The position numbers were made by a program, and so were the translations under genes. A stretch of DNA of 7,465 bases from Ectothiorhodospiraceae bacterium (GTDB lineage Bacteria > Pseudomonadota > Gammaproteobacteria > Nitrococcales > AK92), in contig JAJUFY010000103.1 in assembly GCA_029263635.1 (NCBI GenBank), forward strand, positions 1 to 7,465. The letters run 5' to 3'. Of this stretch, positions 1-7,306 are shown piece by piece. Numbering within the stretch: the first letter of the stretch is position 1; every line of letters starts with the position of its first letter. The notes below the pieces were generated by a model. The model saw nothing but the letters and a program-made list of their open reading frames with translations, ran no database searches and was not told the origin of the DNA.

Positions 1-806
1 GCCGCGGGCTGGTGATCGGCTGCATGAGCGCCGGGATTGGCGCGGGCATGTTCATTACCGGCCTGCTGGTGCCTTGGCTGTACGCCCTGTTCGGCGATTC
101 CGGCTGGCGGGTGACCTGGGGCGTGTTCGCCGCCACGGCCGGTGTGGCGCTGCTGCTGGTCCTGCTGGTGGTGCGCGACCCGGCGGTCGAGGCCGGCAGC
201 GCGGCGCGGCCGCCGTCGGCCGACAAGTGGCTGATCTACCGCAATCCGCGGGTGCTGACCGTGGCGACGGTGTACGGCATCGTCGGGCTCACCTATATCG
301 TGCAGGCCATCTTCATGGTCAGCTTCGTCATCGATTCCGGCTTCGAGGAGGCCACCGCCGGCTGGCTGATGGCCATGATGGGGCTGCTGTCCATGGCCAG
401 CGGCCCGGTTTGGGGCACGCTGTCCGATGCCTGGGGGCGGGGCAACGCGCTAACGGCGGCAATGGCGCTGGTGACGGTTTCCATGGCGTTGCCGCTGCTC
501 GATCAGAGCCTGCCGGTGTTCTTTACTCACTTTTTTGTCATGGGCTGCGCGGTCAACGGCATGTTCACCATGATTCAGGCCGCCAGCACCGACCAGGTAG
601 CACCGCGCTACATTCCCATCGCCTTCAGCTTCGTCACGCTGTTCTTCGCCGGCGGGCAGTTCATCGGCCCGGCCATGGCCGGCTGGCTGATCGAGGTCAG
701 CGGCAGCTTCAAGGTCGCCCTTGGCGTGACCTGCCTCTGGCTGCTGGCAGGGCTGTACCTGACCCAGCGCATCCGCCGCTTCCCGGCAGGCTTTGCCGTG
801 GCGTGA
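1..806 (+). CDS. MFS transporter, C-terminal part (5' end outside window)
   Basis: Inner-membrane major facilitator superfamily permease; substrate unknown. The open frame runs from the window edge (first full codon at base 3) to TGA at 804-806, giving 267 residues, so roughly the first third of a typical 400-residue protein is missing. About eight hydrophobic segments are visible. The fragment opens with a Gly-rich helix (IGCMSAGIGAGMFITG) followed by a GWR loop, which fits TM5-TM6 of a 12-helix MFS protein. A long basic loop follows, and then the second half with a motif-A-like loop (GTLSDAWGRG). The C-terminal helices contain GGQFIGPAMAGWL, as in YbfB/YjiJ-like and MFS_1 transporters. A GTG at base 12 and an ATG at base 24 lie inside the first visible helix, so they are not real starts. 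The next gene begins 158 bases downstream behind its own leader, so cotranscription is doubtful. The MFS call is firm; the subfamily is a guess. Confidence 0.9.
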   Translation, partial: RGLVIGCMSAGIGAGMFITGLLVPWLYALFGDSGWRVTWGVFAATAGVALLLVLLVVRDPAVEAGSAARPPSADKWLIYRNPRVLTVATVYGIVGLTYIVQAIFMVSFVIDSGFEEATAGWLMAMMGLLSMASGPVWGTLSDAWGRGNALTAAMALVTVSMALPLLDQSLPVFFTHFFVMGCAVNGMFTMIQAASTDQVAPRYIPIAFSFVTLFFAGGQFIGPAMAGWLIEVSGSFKVALGVTCLWLLAGLYLTQRIRRFPAGFAVA

Positions 807-916
807 GCAGGGCCGGTGCGCGGTTCTCGCCGAGCGGAAACCGGCCGTTTGGAGTATGGTGCAGCGAATGTGCCGTCCATACGGCTTGCTGCCGGCGGCC
901 CGACCGGCACCTGCGG

Positions 917-945
917 TGGCCAGCGCGCGGTCATATCGCTGGCCA
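917..945. promoter_or_regulatory. Perfect 9-bp inverted repeat in the leader of the yjdM-like gene
   Basis: The arms TGGCCAGCG (917-925) and CGCTGGCCA (937-945) are exact reverse complements around an 11-base centre. The right arm ends 19 bases before the ATG at 965, just upstream of the AGGGA ribosome-binding site. There is no T-run after it, so it does not look like a Rho-independent terminator for the upstream transporter. It could be an operator or a leader hairpin close to the ribosome-binding site. The repeat is directly visible; the function is inferred. Confidence 0.4.
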
Positions 946-964
946 AGGCGAATAGGGAAGCAGC

Positions 965-1303
965 ATGAGCAAACTGCCGGCGTGTCCGAAGTGCAATTCC
1001 GAATACACCTACCTGGATCAGAATCTGTACGTGTGCCCGGAGTGTGCGCACGAGTGGTCGGCTGACGCAGCGGAGGAGGCCGATGACGAGGCCGTCGTCC
1101 GCGACGCTTACGGCAACGTCCTGCAGGACGGGGACAGCGTGACGGTCATCAAGGACCTGAAGGTCAAGGGCTCGTCGGCCGTGGTGAAAGTCGGCACCAA
1201 GGTGAAGAACATCCGCCTGGTCGAGGGCGATCACAATATCGACTGCAAGATCGACGGTATCGGCGCGATGCAGTTGAAGTCCGAGTTCGTCAAGAAAGCA
1301 TAG
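965..1303 (+). CDS. yjdM: Zinc-ribbon protein of the YjdM/PhnA family
   Basis: A 112-residue cytoplasmic protein, matching the usual length of the family. The N-terminal zinc ribbon has two Cys pairs, CPKC (C7, C10) and CPEC (C24, C27), positioned to bind one metal ion. A short acidic linker (about 33-45) follows. The C-terminal domain carries the family's highly conserved run, including VLQDGDSVTVIKDLKVKG (about 52-69), GTKVKNIRL, EGDHNIDCKIDG and a final LKSEFVKK. The family is historically called PhnA because of its place near the E. coli phosphonate genes. It is not the phosphonoacetate hydrolase of the same name, is not known to be needed for phosphonate use, and its role is unclear. No other phosphonate gene is in the window. 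The start is ATG 965 with AGGGA about 7 bases upstream. An overlapping reading from 793 is a shadow in another frame. Confidence 0.95.
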   Translation: MSKLPACPKCNSEYTYLDQNLYVCPECAHEWSADAAEEADDEAVVRDAYGNVLQDGDSVTVIKDLKVKGSSAVVKVGTKVKNIRLVEGDHNIDCKIDGIGAMQLKSEFVKKA

Positions 1304-1335
1304 AAAAAGACCAGCGCCGTTCTCGCCGGGTACAG

Positions 1336-1366
1336 GCATGATGGCGGGTTTTGAGTATCATCATGC
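1336..1366. promoter_or_regulatory. Perfect 8-bp inverted repeat with a possible -10 box, upstream of the MgtC-family gene
   Basis: GCATGATG (1336-1343) and CATCATGC (1359-1366) are exact reverse complements separated by 15 bases. The right arm overlaps TATCAT (1356-1361), which matches a sigma-70 -10 box at 5 of 6 positions, but there is no convincing -35 at 16-18 bases. A repeat straddling a promoter would suit a repressor operator. It lies between the yjdM-like stop (1303) and the next start (1447), so it may also mark the end of the first transcript, although it has no T-run. The function is inferred. Confidence 0.35.
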
Positions 1367-1446
1367 ACCGCCCCGGCGGCCAGCCAAGCCCTCCGCAAGG
1401 TGGCGTGTCCCCCCTCAACCATCTGCATGAGTGATCGTCAGCGGGC

Positions 1447-2700
1447 ATGAGCCTGGAATTTCCCGTAGTAGACCTTGCGACGGCGCTTGGCGTCGGGCTG
1501 TTGATCGGCACCGAGCGCGAGTGGGCCGGGCGCGTGCAGGAAGAGCGGGAGCTGACCGCCGGGATCCGTACCTTCGGCCTCGCCGGTCTGTTCGGCGGGC
1601 TCGCGGCCCTGAGCATCGGGACGCTGGGCGTGGGCGCCTGGATCGCCATGTTCGCGCTGCTCGCGCTGCTGGTGATCGCCGGCTATCTGGCCGAGGTGCG
1701 GCTGAACCGCGATCACGGGCTGACCACCGAGTTCGCCCTGATGGTGACCTTTCTGCTCGGCAGCCTGGCGCTGGCGGAGAGTGCGCTGCTCGCCGCCGCC
1801 TGCGCGATCGTGGTGGCGCTGCTGCTGAGCCTGAAGGCGCGCCTGCGGCGTGCGCTCAGGCAGCTCAGCCCGGCCGAGCTGAGCGGTGCCCTGAAGCTGC
1901 TGTTCATCTCCGTGGTGCTGCTGCCGAACCTGCCCAACCAGGGCTATGGCCCGTGGCAGGTGTTCAACCCTTACACCACCTGGTGGATGGTGGTGCTGAT
2001 TGCCGGGATCGGTTTCGCGGCCTACGTCGCCATCCGCCTGCTGGGGACACGCCACGGCCTGCTGGTCACCGCGTTGCTGGGCGGGATGGTGTCGTCCACC
2101 GCCATGACCCTGACGCTGTCGCGGCTGGATGCGCCGAGGCTGCGGGCGGCGCTGGCCGCCGGCCTGCTGGCGACCTCGGCGCTGATGTTCCCGCGCATCC
2201 TGCTCGAGGTGGGGGTGGTCAACCCGACGCTGCTGTCCAGCCTGCTGGCGCCGCTGCTGGTCGCCTGCCTAGTGTATGCCGCCTGTGCCCTGGTGTATTA
2301 CCGGCAGGCCGGCCGGCAGCCCGAGGAGCCGGCGGCCGAATCGCCGCTGCAGAACCCCTTCGAGCTCGGCCCGGCGCTGCGCTTCGCAGCCCTGCTGGTC
2401 GTGATCCTGTTCCTGGTGGAAGGCGCCCGGCGCTGGCTGGGCGACATCGGCGTGTATCTGGTGGCGCTGCTCTCCGGCCTGACCGATGTCGATGCCATCA
2501 CCCTGTCGCTCGCGCACAGCGCCCAGGACGGCTTGAGCCAGGCGGTTGCCGTGCGCGGCATTTTCCTCGCCGCCCTCGCCAACAGCCTGGTCAAGGCGGG
2601 GCTGATCGCCCTGGTCGGCGGCCGCGCCCTGGCGGCCCGGACCATGCCGTTCATGGCAGGCGGCCTGGCGGCCGGCCTGCTGACACTGCTGCTGGTCTGA
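1447..2700 (+). CDS. MgtC/SapB family membrane protein with DUF4010 domain
   Basis: A 417-residue polytopic inner-membrane protein. The N-terminal MgtC/SapB-like region (about 8-130) has the signature GLLIGTERE (17-25) followed by AGIRTFGLAGLFGG (38-51). The C-terminal DUF4010 region (about 150-415) shows PNLPNQGYGPW (160-170), NPYTTWWMVVLIAGIGF, LLGGMVSSTAMTLTLSR (210-226) and LLSGLTDVDAITLSLA (341-356), all typical of this two-domain family. Only the loop at about 285-308 is clearly hydrophilic and proline/glutamate-rich. MgtC relatives are linked to magnesium stress, but the long DUF4010 form has no established role, so transport or ion sensing is only a guess. An in-frame TGA at 1432-1434 leaves ATG 1447 as the first start; the ribosome-binding site is weak. 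The gene has its own leader and ends 64 bases from the converging aldehyde dehydrogenase gene. Confidence 0.93.
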   Translation: MSLEFPVVDLATALGVGLLIGTEREWAGRVQEERELTAGIRTFGLAGLFGGLAALSIGTLGVGAWIAMFALLALLVIAGYLAEVRLNRDHGLTTEFALMVTFLLGSLALAESALLAAACAIVVALLLSLKARLRRALRQLSPAELSGALKLLFISVVLLPNLPNQGYGPWQVFNPYTTWWMVVLIAGIGFAAYVAIRLLGTRHGLLVTALLGGMVSSTAMTLTLSRLDAPRLRAALAAGLLATSALMFPRILLEVGVVNPTLLSSLLAPLLVACLVYAACALVYYRQAGRQPEEPAAESPLQNPFELGPALRFAALLVVILFLVEGARRWLGDIGVYLVALLSGLTDVDAITLSLAHSAQDGLSQAVAVRGIFLAALANSLVKAGLIALVGGRALAARTMPFMAGGLAAGLLTLLLV

Positions 2701-2717
2701 AGGCCCTGCGCGGGAGG

Positions 2718-2772
2718 GGCGGGCTGACCGGCCTACGTCCAGCGCCAGCCCGCCGGGCGTCGGGCTAGGCCG
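2718..2772. terminator. Overlapping inverted repeats between converging genes, possible bidirectional terminator
   Basis: Two perfect but mutually exclusive stems occupy the gap. One has 9-bp arms, GGCGGGCTG (2718-2726) and CAGCCCGCC (2746-2754). The other has 7-bp arms, CGGCCTA (2729-2735) and TAGGCCG (2766-2772), and its right arm covers the stop codon of the minus-strand gene. Their position between two converging stops suits transcription termination. Neither strand has a T-run, so classical intrinsic termination is not supported, and the high GC makes chance stems more likely. Confidence 0.35.
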
Positions 2773-4195
2773 ATACGTAAGCGGTCTTCACGGTCGTGAA
2801 GAACTCGGCGGCATAGCTGCCCGGTTCCCGCGGTCCGTAGCTGGAGCCTGTGCGGCCGCCGAACGGCACGTGGTAGTCGACGCCTGCGGTGGGCACGTTG
2901 ACCATCACCATGCCGGCCTGCATGTGCCGCTTGAAATGGTTGGCGTGCTTCAGCGAGGTGGTGCAGATGCCGGCCGACAGGCCGGAGTCGCTGTCGTTGG
3001 CGAGCTGCAGCGCATGCTCGTAGTCGTCGGCGGGAATGGCGCAGGCGACCGGACCGAAGATTTCCTCGCGGGCGATCCGCATATCGTTGCTCGCGTCCAC
3101 GAACAGGGCAGGGGTCAGGTAGAAGCCGTCGTGTTCCCGCTGCACCCGTTCGCCGCCATACGCCAGGCGGGCGCCTTCCGATTTGCCGATCTCGATGTAG
3201 CTGAGATCCTGGGCCAGCTGCGACTCGTCGACGACCGGCCCGATGTCGGTGCCGGGCTTGAGGGCGTCGTCGACCTTGAGCTGTCGCAGCGCTGCCGCCA
3301 CGGCGTCGACGAAGCGGCTGTAGATGCCCTTCTCGACGATGAAACGCGATGAGGCGGTGCAGCGCTGGCCGGTCGAGAAATAAGCGCCCTGCACGGCGCA
3401 GTTGACGGCGACCTCAAGGTCGGCGTCGTTCAGAACCACCAGCGGGTTCTTGCCTCCCATTTCCATCTGCAGCTTCGCGAAGCGCCGGCCTGCGGTTTCC
3501 ATCACGCGGCGGCCGGTGGCTTCCGAGCCGGTGAAGGTGATGGCGTCGACCTCGGGCGATTCCAGCAGGGCCTGACCGACCTGGCTGCCGCGGCCCATGA
3601 CCAGATTGAACACGCCGGCCGGCAGGCCCGCGCGGCTGATGATTTCCGCCAGCGCCCAGGCCGAGCCCGGCACCAGGTCGGCCGGCTTGAACACCACGCA
3701 GTTGCCGTAAGCCAGGGCCGGGGCGATCTTCCAGGCCGGGATGGCGATGGGGAAATTCCACGGCGTGATGATGCCGACCACGCCGACCGGCTCGCGGGTG
3801 ACGTCGATGTCGATTCCCGGCCGCACCGACGGCAGGTGCTCGCCGCGCTGGCGTACCGCCTCGCCGGCGAAGAACTTGAAGATCTGGCCGGCGCGGGCGA
3901 CCTCGGCGATGCCCTCCGGCAAGGTCTTGCCTTCTTCCCGCGACCGCAGGCGGCCCAGCTCCTCCTTGCGGGCGAGCAGCTCCGAGCCGATCCGGTCGAG
4001 CGCTTCCGCGCGGGCCTGCACGTTGCTGCAGGACCAGGCCGGGAAGGCCGCCCGTGCCGCGGCGACGGCCTGCTGGGTCTGGGCAGCGTCGGCCTGCGCG
4101 TATTCGTCGATGACGTCAGCGATGTTGGAAGGATTGATGTTGGGCCGCAGACCGCGGCCCTCGACCCACTGGCCGTCGATGTAGTTGTGTCGCAT
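2765..4195 (-). CDS. NAD(P)-dependent aldehyde dehydrogenase, 2-oxoglutarate-semialdehyde-dehydrogenase-like
   Basis: A 476-residue soluble enzyme that would oxidise an aldehyde to a carboxylate. All core residues are present: N147 in TPWNFP (oxyanion hole), K170 in FKPAD and FTGS (221-224) for cofactor binding, general base E245 in MEMGGKNP, nucleophile C279 in FSTGQRCTASS, and E378 in EEIFGPV. The KNP after MEMGG, the GQRCTASSR pocket and the tail VPFGGRTGSSYGPRE resemble 2-oxoglutarate-semialdehyde dehydrogenases of sugar-acid pathways more than GabD/DavD. The start is ATG 4193-4195: it follows the gcdG stop by 2 bases and begins the family's usual HNYIDGQW. The frame stays open to 4591, but that extension runs antisense-free inside gcdG on the same strand in another frame and is a GC artefact. 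As the last gene of the gcdHG operon, it may act on glutarate semialdehyde or a related C5 semialdehyde. The family call is firm; the substrate is inferred. Confidence 0.93.
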   Translation of the reverse strand: MRHNYIDGQWVEGRGLRPNINPSNIADVIDEYAQADAAQTQQAVAAARAAFPAWSCSNVQARAEALDRIGSELLARKEELGRLRSREEGKTLPEGIAEVARAGQIFKFFAGEAVRQRGEHLPSVRPGIDIDVTREPVGVVGIITPWNFPIAIPAWKIAPALAYGNCVVFKPADLVPGSAWALAEIISRAGLPAGVFNLVMGRGSQVGQALLESPEVDAITFTGSEATGRRVMETAGRRFAKLQMEMGGKNPLVVLNDADLEVAVNCAVQGAYFSTGQRCTASSRFIVEKGIYSRFVDAVAAALRQLKVDDALKPGTDIGPVVDESQLAQDLSYIEIGKSEGARLAYGGERVQREHDGFYLTPALFVDASNDMRIAREEIFGPVACAIPADDYEHALQLANDSDSGLSAGICTTSLKHANHFKRHMQAGMVMVNVPTAGVDYHVPFGGRTGSSYGPREPGSYAAEFFTTVKTAYVSA

Positions 4196-4197
4196 GG

Positions 4198-5421
4198 TCA
4201 GATTACCTTGAGCCTGCTCAGCTTCTCGATCTCCGCCTCGTCCAGCCCCAGCAGCTCCTTCAGGACGCTGTGGGTATGCTGACCCAGCAGCGGCGGGGCG
4301 AGCCGGTACTGGACCGGCGTCTTCGACAGGCGGATCGGATTGGCCACCAGCGGCACGCGGCCGGCGGTGGGGTGCGGCATCTCGATGCGCAAGCCGCGGG
4401 CCTGCACCTGCGGATCGTCGAACACCTGCTTCAGGTCGTTGATCGGCCCGCACGGCACCCCGGCCTGTTCCAGCAGCTCGATCCACTCGGCGGTGGTGCG
4501 CATCACCGTTGCCTGGCGGATCAGCGGAATCAGCACGTCGCGGTGCTTGACCCGGGCGGCATTGGTGGCGAAGCGCGGATCCTCGGCCCATTCCGGGTGG
4601 CCGGCGAGCTGCGCGAACTTGGCGAACTGGCCGTCGTTGCCGATGGTCAGGATCATGTCGCCATCGGCGGTCGGGAAGTCCTGGTAGGGCACGATGTTGG
4701 GGTGGGCATTGCCGAGCCGCACCGGCGGCTGGCCGGTGGTGAGAAAGTTCATGGCCTGATTGGCCAGGCAGGCGACCTGCACGTCGAGCAGGGCCATGTC
4801 GATGTACTGCCCCTCGCCGGAAACTTCCCGATGAGCCAGCGCGGCGAGCACGGCAATCGTCGAATAGAGGCCGGTCATGATGTCCGTGAGCGCCACGCCG
4901 ACCTTGATCGGCCCGGCGCCGGGCTCGTCGTTGCCGCGGCCGGTGATGCTCATCAGGCCGCCCAGCCCCTGGATCATGAAGTCGTAGCCGGCGCGCGCCG
5001 CGTACGGCCCGTCCTGGCCGAAACCGGTCACCGAGCAGTAGATCAGCCGCGGGTTGATCCGCGCCAGCGACTCGTAGTCGAGGCCGTACTTGCGCAGGCC
5101 GCCGACCTTGAAGTTTTCCAGCACCACGTCGGCGCTGGCTGCCAGCTTGCGGACCAGTTCCTGCCCCTCGGGCTTGGTGAAGTCGATGGTCACCGAGCGC
5201 TTGTTGCGGTTGGCGCTGAGATAGTAGGCCGACTCCGAGGTTGGCTGTCCGTTCTGGTCCTTCAGATAGGGCGGCCCCCAGGCACGGGTGTCATCCCCGC
5301 TGCCGGGGCGTTCGACCTTGATCACCTCGGCACCCAGGTCGGCCAGGTTCTGGCCGGCCCAGGGGCCGGCCAGAACGCGCGAGAGATCAAGCACACGGAT
5401 GTGTGACAGGGCACCGGACAT
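4198..5421 (-). CDS. gcdG: CaiB/BaiF (family III) CoA-transferase, probable glutarate CoA-transferase
   Basis: A 407-residue cytoplasmic enzyme that moves CoA between carboxylic acids. In this position it probably transfers CoA from succinyl-CoA to glutarate, as the homologous human SUGCT does. Family features seen are the start LSHIRVLDLSRVLAGPWAGQ, DLGAEVIKVERPGSGDDTR (28-46), YYLSANRNKRSVTID (66-80), ADVVLENFKVGGL (97-109) and VTGFGQDGPYA (131-141). D180 in ALTDIMTGLYS aligns with the catalytic Asp of formyl-CoA transferase, which forms the acyl anhydride. The second domain includes GVPCGPIND (321-329) and a conserved C-terminal PLLGQHT. The start is ATG 5419-5421 with GAGG about 8 bases upstream, 26 bases after the gcdH stop. 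The symbol rests on adjacency to gcdH as in Pseudomonas putida; the acid specificity cannot be read from the sequence. Confidence 0.9.
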   Translation of the reverse strand: MSGALSHIRVLDLSRVLAGPWAGQNLADLGAEVIKVERPGSGDDTRAWGPPYLKDQNGQPTSESAYYLSANRNKRSVTIDFTKPEGQELVRKLAASADVVLENFKVGGLRKYGLDYESLARINPRLIYCSVTGFGQDGPYAARAGYDFMIQGLGGLMSITGRGNDEPGAGPIKVGVALTDIMTGLYSTIAVLAALAHREVSGEGQYIDMALLDVQVACLANQAMNFLTTGQPPVRLGNAHPNIVPYQDFPTADGDMILTIGNDGQFAKFAQLAGHPEWAEDPRFATNAARVKHRDVLIPLIRQATVMRTTAEWIELLEQAGVPCGPINDLKQVFDDPQVQARGLRIEMPHPTAGRVPLVANPIRLSKTPVQYRLAPPLLGQHTHSVLKELLGLDEAEIEKLSRLKVI

Positions 5422-5447
5422 GCGCGCTACCTCGTTGCTGGGTTGTT

Positions 5448-6629
<1,182 letters not shown>

Positions 6630-6670
6630 GGAGACTTCTTCCTCTGTACTTTCTCGATAAAGACCGGCCG

Positions 6671-6697
6671 GCCAAGCCGGGTTCATCCCGGCTTGGC
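6671..6697. promoter_or_regulatory. Perfect 27-base palindrome upstream of gcdH
   Basis: GCCAAGCCGGG (6671-6681) and CCCGGCTTGGC (6687-6697) are exact reverse complements around the 5-base centre TTCAT. This is the strongest inverted repeat in the window. It ends 41 bases before the gcdH start codon, in the promoter or 5' leader. No T-run follows on either strand, so it is a poor intrinsic terminator. It may be an operator for a dimeric regulator of the glutarate operon, or a stable hairpin in the gcdH leader. The repeat itself is certain; its role is inferred. Confidence 0.55.
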
Positions 6698-6949
6698 AAC
6701 CGCGCCGGAGGTTGAGCGCTTGGCCTTCCGTGGGGCCGGAATGAGGCGGTAGCGTTGTACCCTCGCCATCATCGGCCGTAGCAGCCTGGGCTTTGTTGCG
6801 GGGGGCAAACCCTTCCCATGCTGTGGGACGCACCGAGAATGTTCTTACGGATGCGCTTGAGCACGTCTAACCTGGCTGCATTCTCCTCGATACGGTGGCT
6901 GGCCCGCGGCATGCTCCGGTGCTGGCTCATTCTCAACGCTGCCGCCGCT

Positions 6950-7074
6950 GCCTTGATAAGGCGTATCACCGGATATTGTCATGCTCAGTCCGCATGACGG
7001 CGTTTCCGCAGTACCTGCTGATTCGTCAGGCTCTCCTTGACCGGAGAGCATGCAGATCATACGCAATCCTGCAT
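6950..7074. repeat. Cluster of four short perfect hairpins, possible structured RNA or regulatory DNA
   Basis: In 125 bases there are four exact stems: GCCTT/AAGGC (6950-6954, 6958-6962; loop 3), GTCATGC/GCATGAC (6978-6984, 6992-6998; loop 7), GCTCTCC/GGAGAGC (7030-7036, 7043-7049; loop 6) and ATGCAG/CTGCAT (7050-7055, 7069-7074; loop 13). The last two abut. The second can be extended by two G-U pairs when read on the plus strand. None is followed by a T-run. Short stems arise by chance, so this is a weak call; the clustering within the low-GC gap is what makes it worth recording. Confidence 0.25.
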
Positions 7075-7168
7075 AGGCTGGCTGAATATTCAAAGCAAGC
7101 GCAATGGATGGCCTCGGTGTAACCGGCAGGGCGTTGGTGCCAGAGGGCCGTCAGGTGCCCGGCGCCGT

Positions 7169-7279
7169 ATGCTGCTATCCGGGAGAGAGTTCGGTATCTT
7201 CTTCGGGCAACGGCGCACGTACTGTGCGGCCATCCTCGCGGTAGCAATCCTGCTCAAGCTCATCCTGGCGCCAAGCTGA
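7169..7279 (+). CDS. Doubtful 36-residue hydrophobic small ORF
   Basis: From ATG 7169 to TGA 7277-7279 the frame encodes a short basic/aromatic start and a hydrophobic C-terminal stretch, CAAILAVAILLKLILAP, long enough for one membrane helix. An AGGTG lies about 11 bases upstream, a rather distant ribosome-binding site. The ORF ends 27 bases before the DUF2218 start, so it could be translated ahead of it. The end loosely recalls the N-terminal helix of DUF2946 proteins, which would make it a truncated remnant, but the likeness is too short to trust. It may be a chance ORF. Confidence 0.2.
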   Translation: MLLSGREFGIFFGQRRTYCAAILAVAILLKLILAPS

Positions 7280-7306
7280 GGTGGCTTCTTGTCATAGGGT
7301 GAAGCG

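Larger units (their letters stand above)
6630..7306. other. 677-base gap between gcdH and the DUF2218 gene, no convincing gene
   Basis: This gap separates two divergent genes and is longer than any other in the window. Hand counts of several 60-base lines between 6841 and 7140 give about 53-57% GC, clearly below the flanking coding DNA. Open frames of 60-80 codons exist on both strands, but they overlap each other, lack good ribosome-binding sites, use codons unlike the neighbours (AGA, TTA, CTT, ATA) and match no family I recognise. Contents that can be pointed to are the palindrome at 6671-6697, hairpins at 6950-7074, and a short hydrophobic ORF at 7169-7279. Promoters for gcdH (minus) and the DUF2218 gene (plus) must lie here or upstream, but I see no strong -35/-10 pair. 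The gap could be regulatory DNA plus a decayed or transferred segment. Confidence 0.6.

Noticed and set aside
854..882. GTATGG/CCATAC inverted repeat (17-base loop) after the transporter gene
   Set aside because: Six-base arms with a long loop are expected by chance, and there is no T-run or start site to give it meaning.
1431..2768. Second plus-strand frame (445 codons) over the MgtC-family gene
   Set aside because: The Arg/Ala/Gly-rich translation lacks hydrophobic structure; the overlapping frame from 1447 has all the MgtC and DUF4010 motifs.
4196..4591. 132-codon N-terminal extension of the aldehyde dehydrogenase frame
   Set aside because: The extension overlaps the 3' end of gcdG on the same strand in another frame and has no family match; ATG 4193-4195 gives the normal length and N-terminus.
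4270..5406. Plus-strand open frame (378 codons) opposite gcdG
   Set aside because: Antisense to a well-supported CoA-transferase; same low-complexity composition and no family match.
6630..6833. 68-codon N-terminal extension of the gcdH frame
   Set aside because: It crosses the perfect palindrome, has no similarity to the family, and lies before a good ribosome-binding site at the internal ATG.
6769..6969. Minus-strand frame whose middle (HRIEENAARLDVLKRIRKN) faintly recalls the C-terminal tail of ISAs1-type transposases
   Set aside because: The spacing of the supposed conserved residues does not fit, the GTG start has no ribosome-binding site, and there are no terminal repeats nearby; too weak to call an IS remnant.
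6953..6979. Possible sigma-70 promoter TTGATA-N15-TATTGT on the plus strand
   Set aside because: The 15-base spacer is short, there is no gene immediately downstream, and the match is no better than expected in a long AT-richer gap.
7037..7065. TTGACC as a -35 box ahead of the DUF2218 gene
   Set aside because: The hexamer at the correct distance (TACGCA) is a poor -10, and TTGACC is the loop of a hairpin; not supported.
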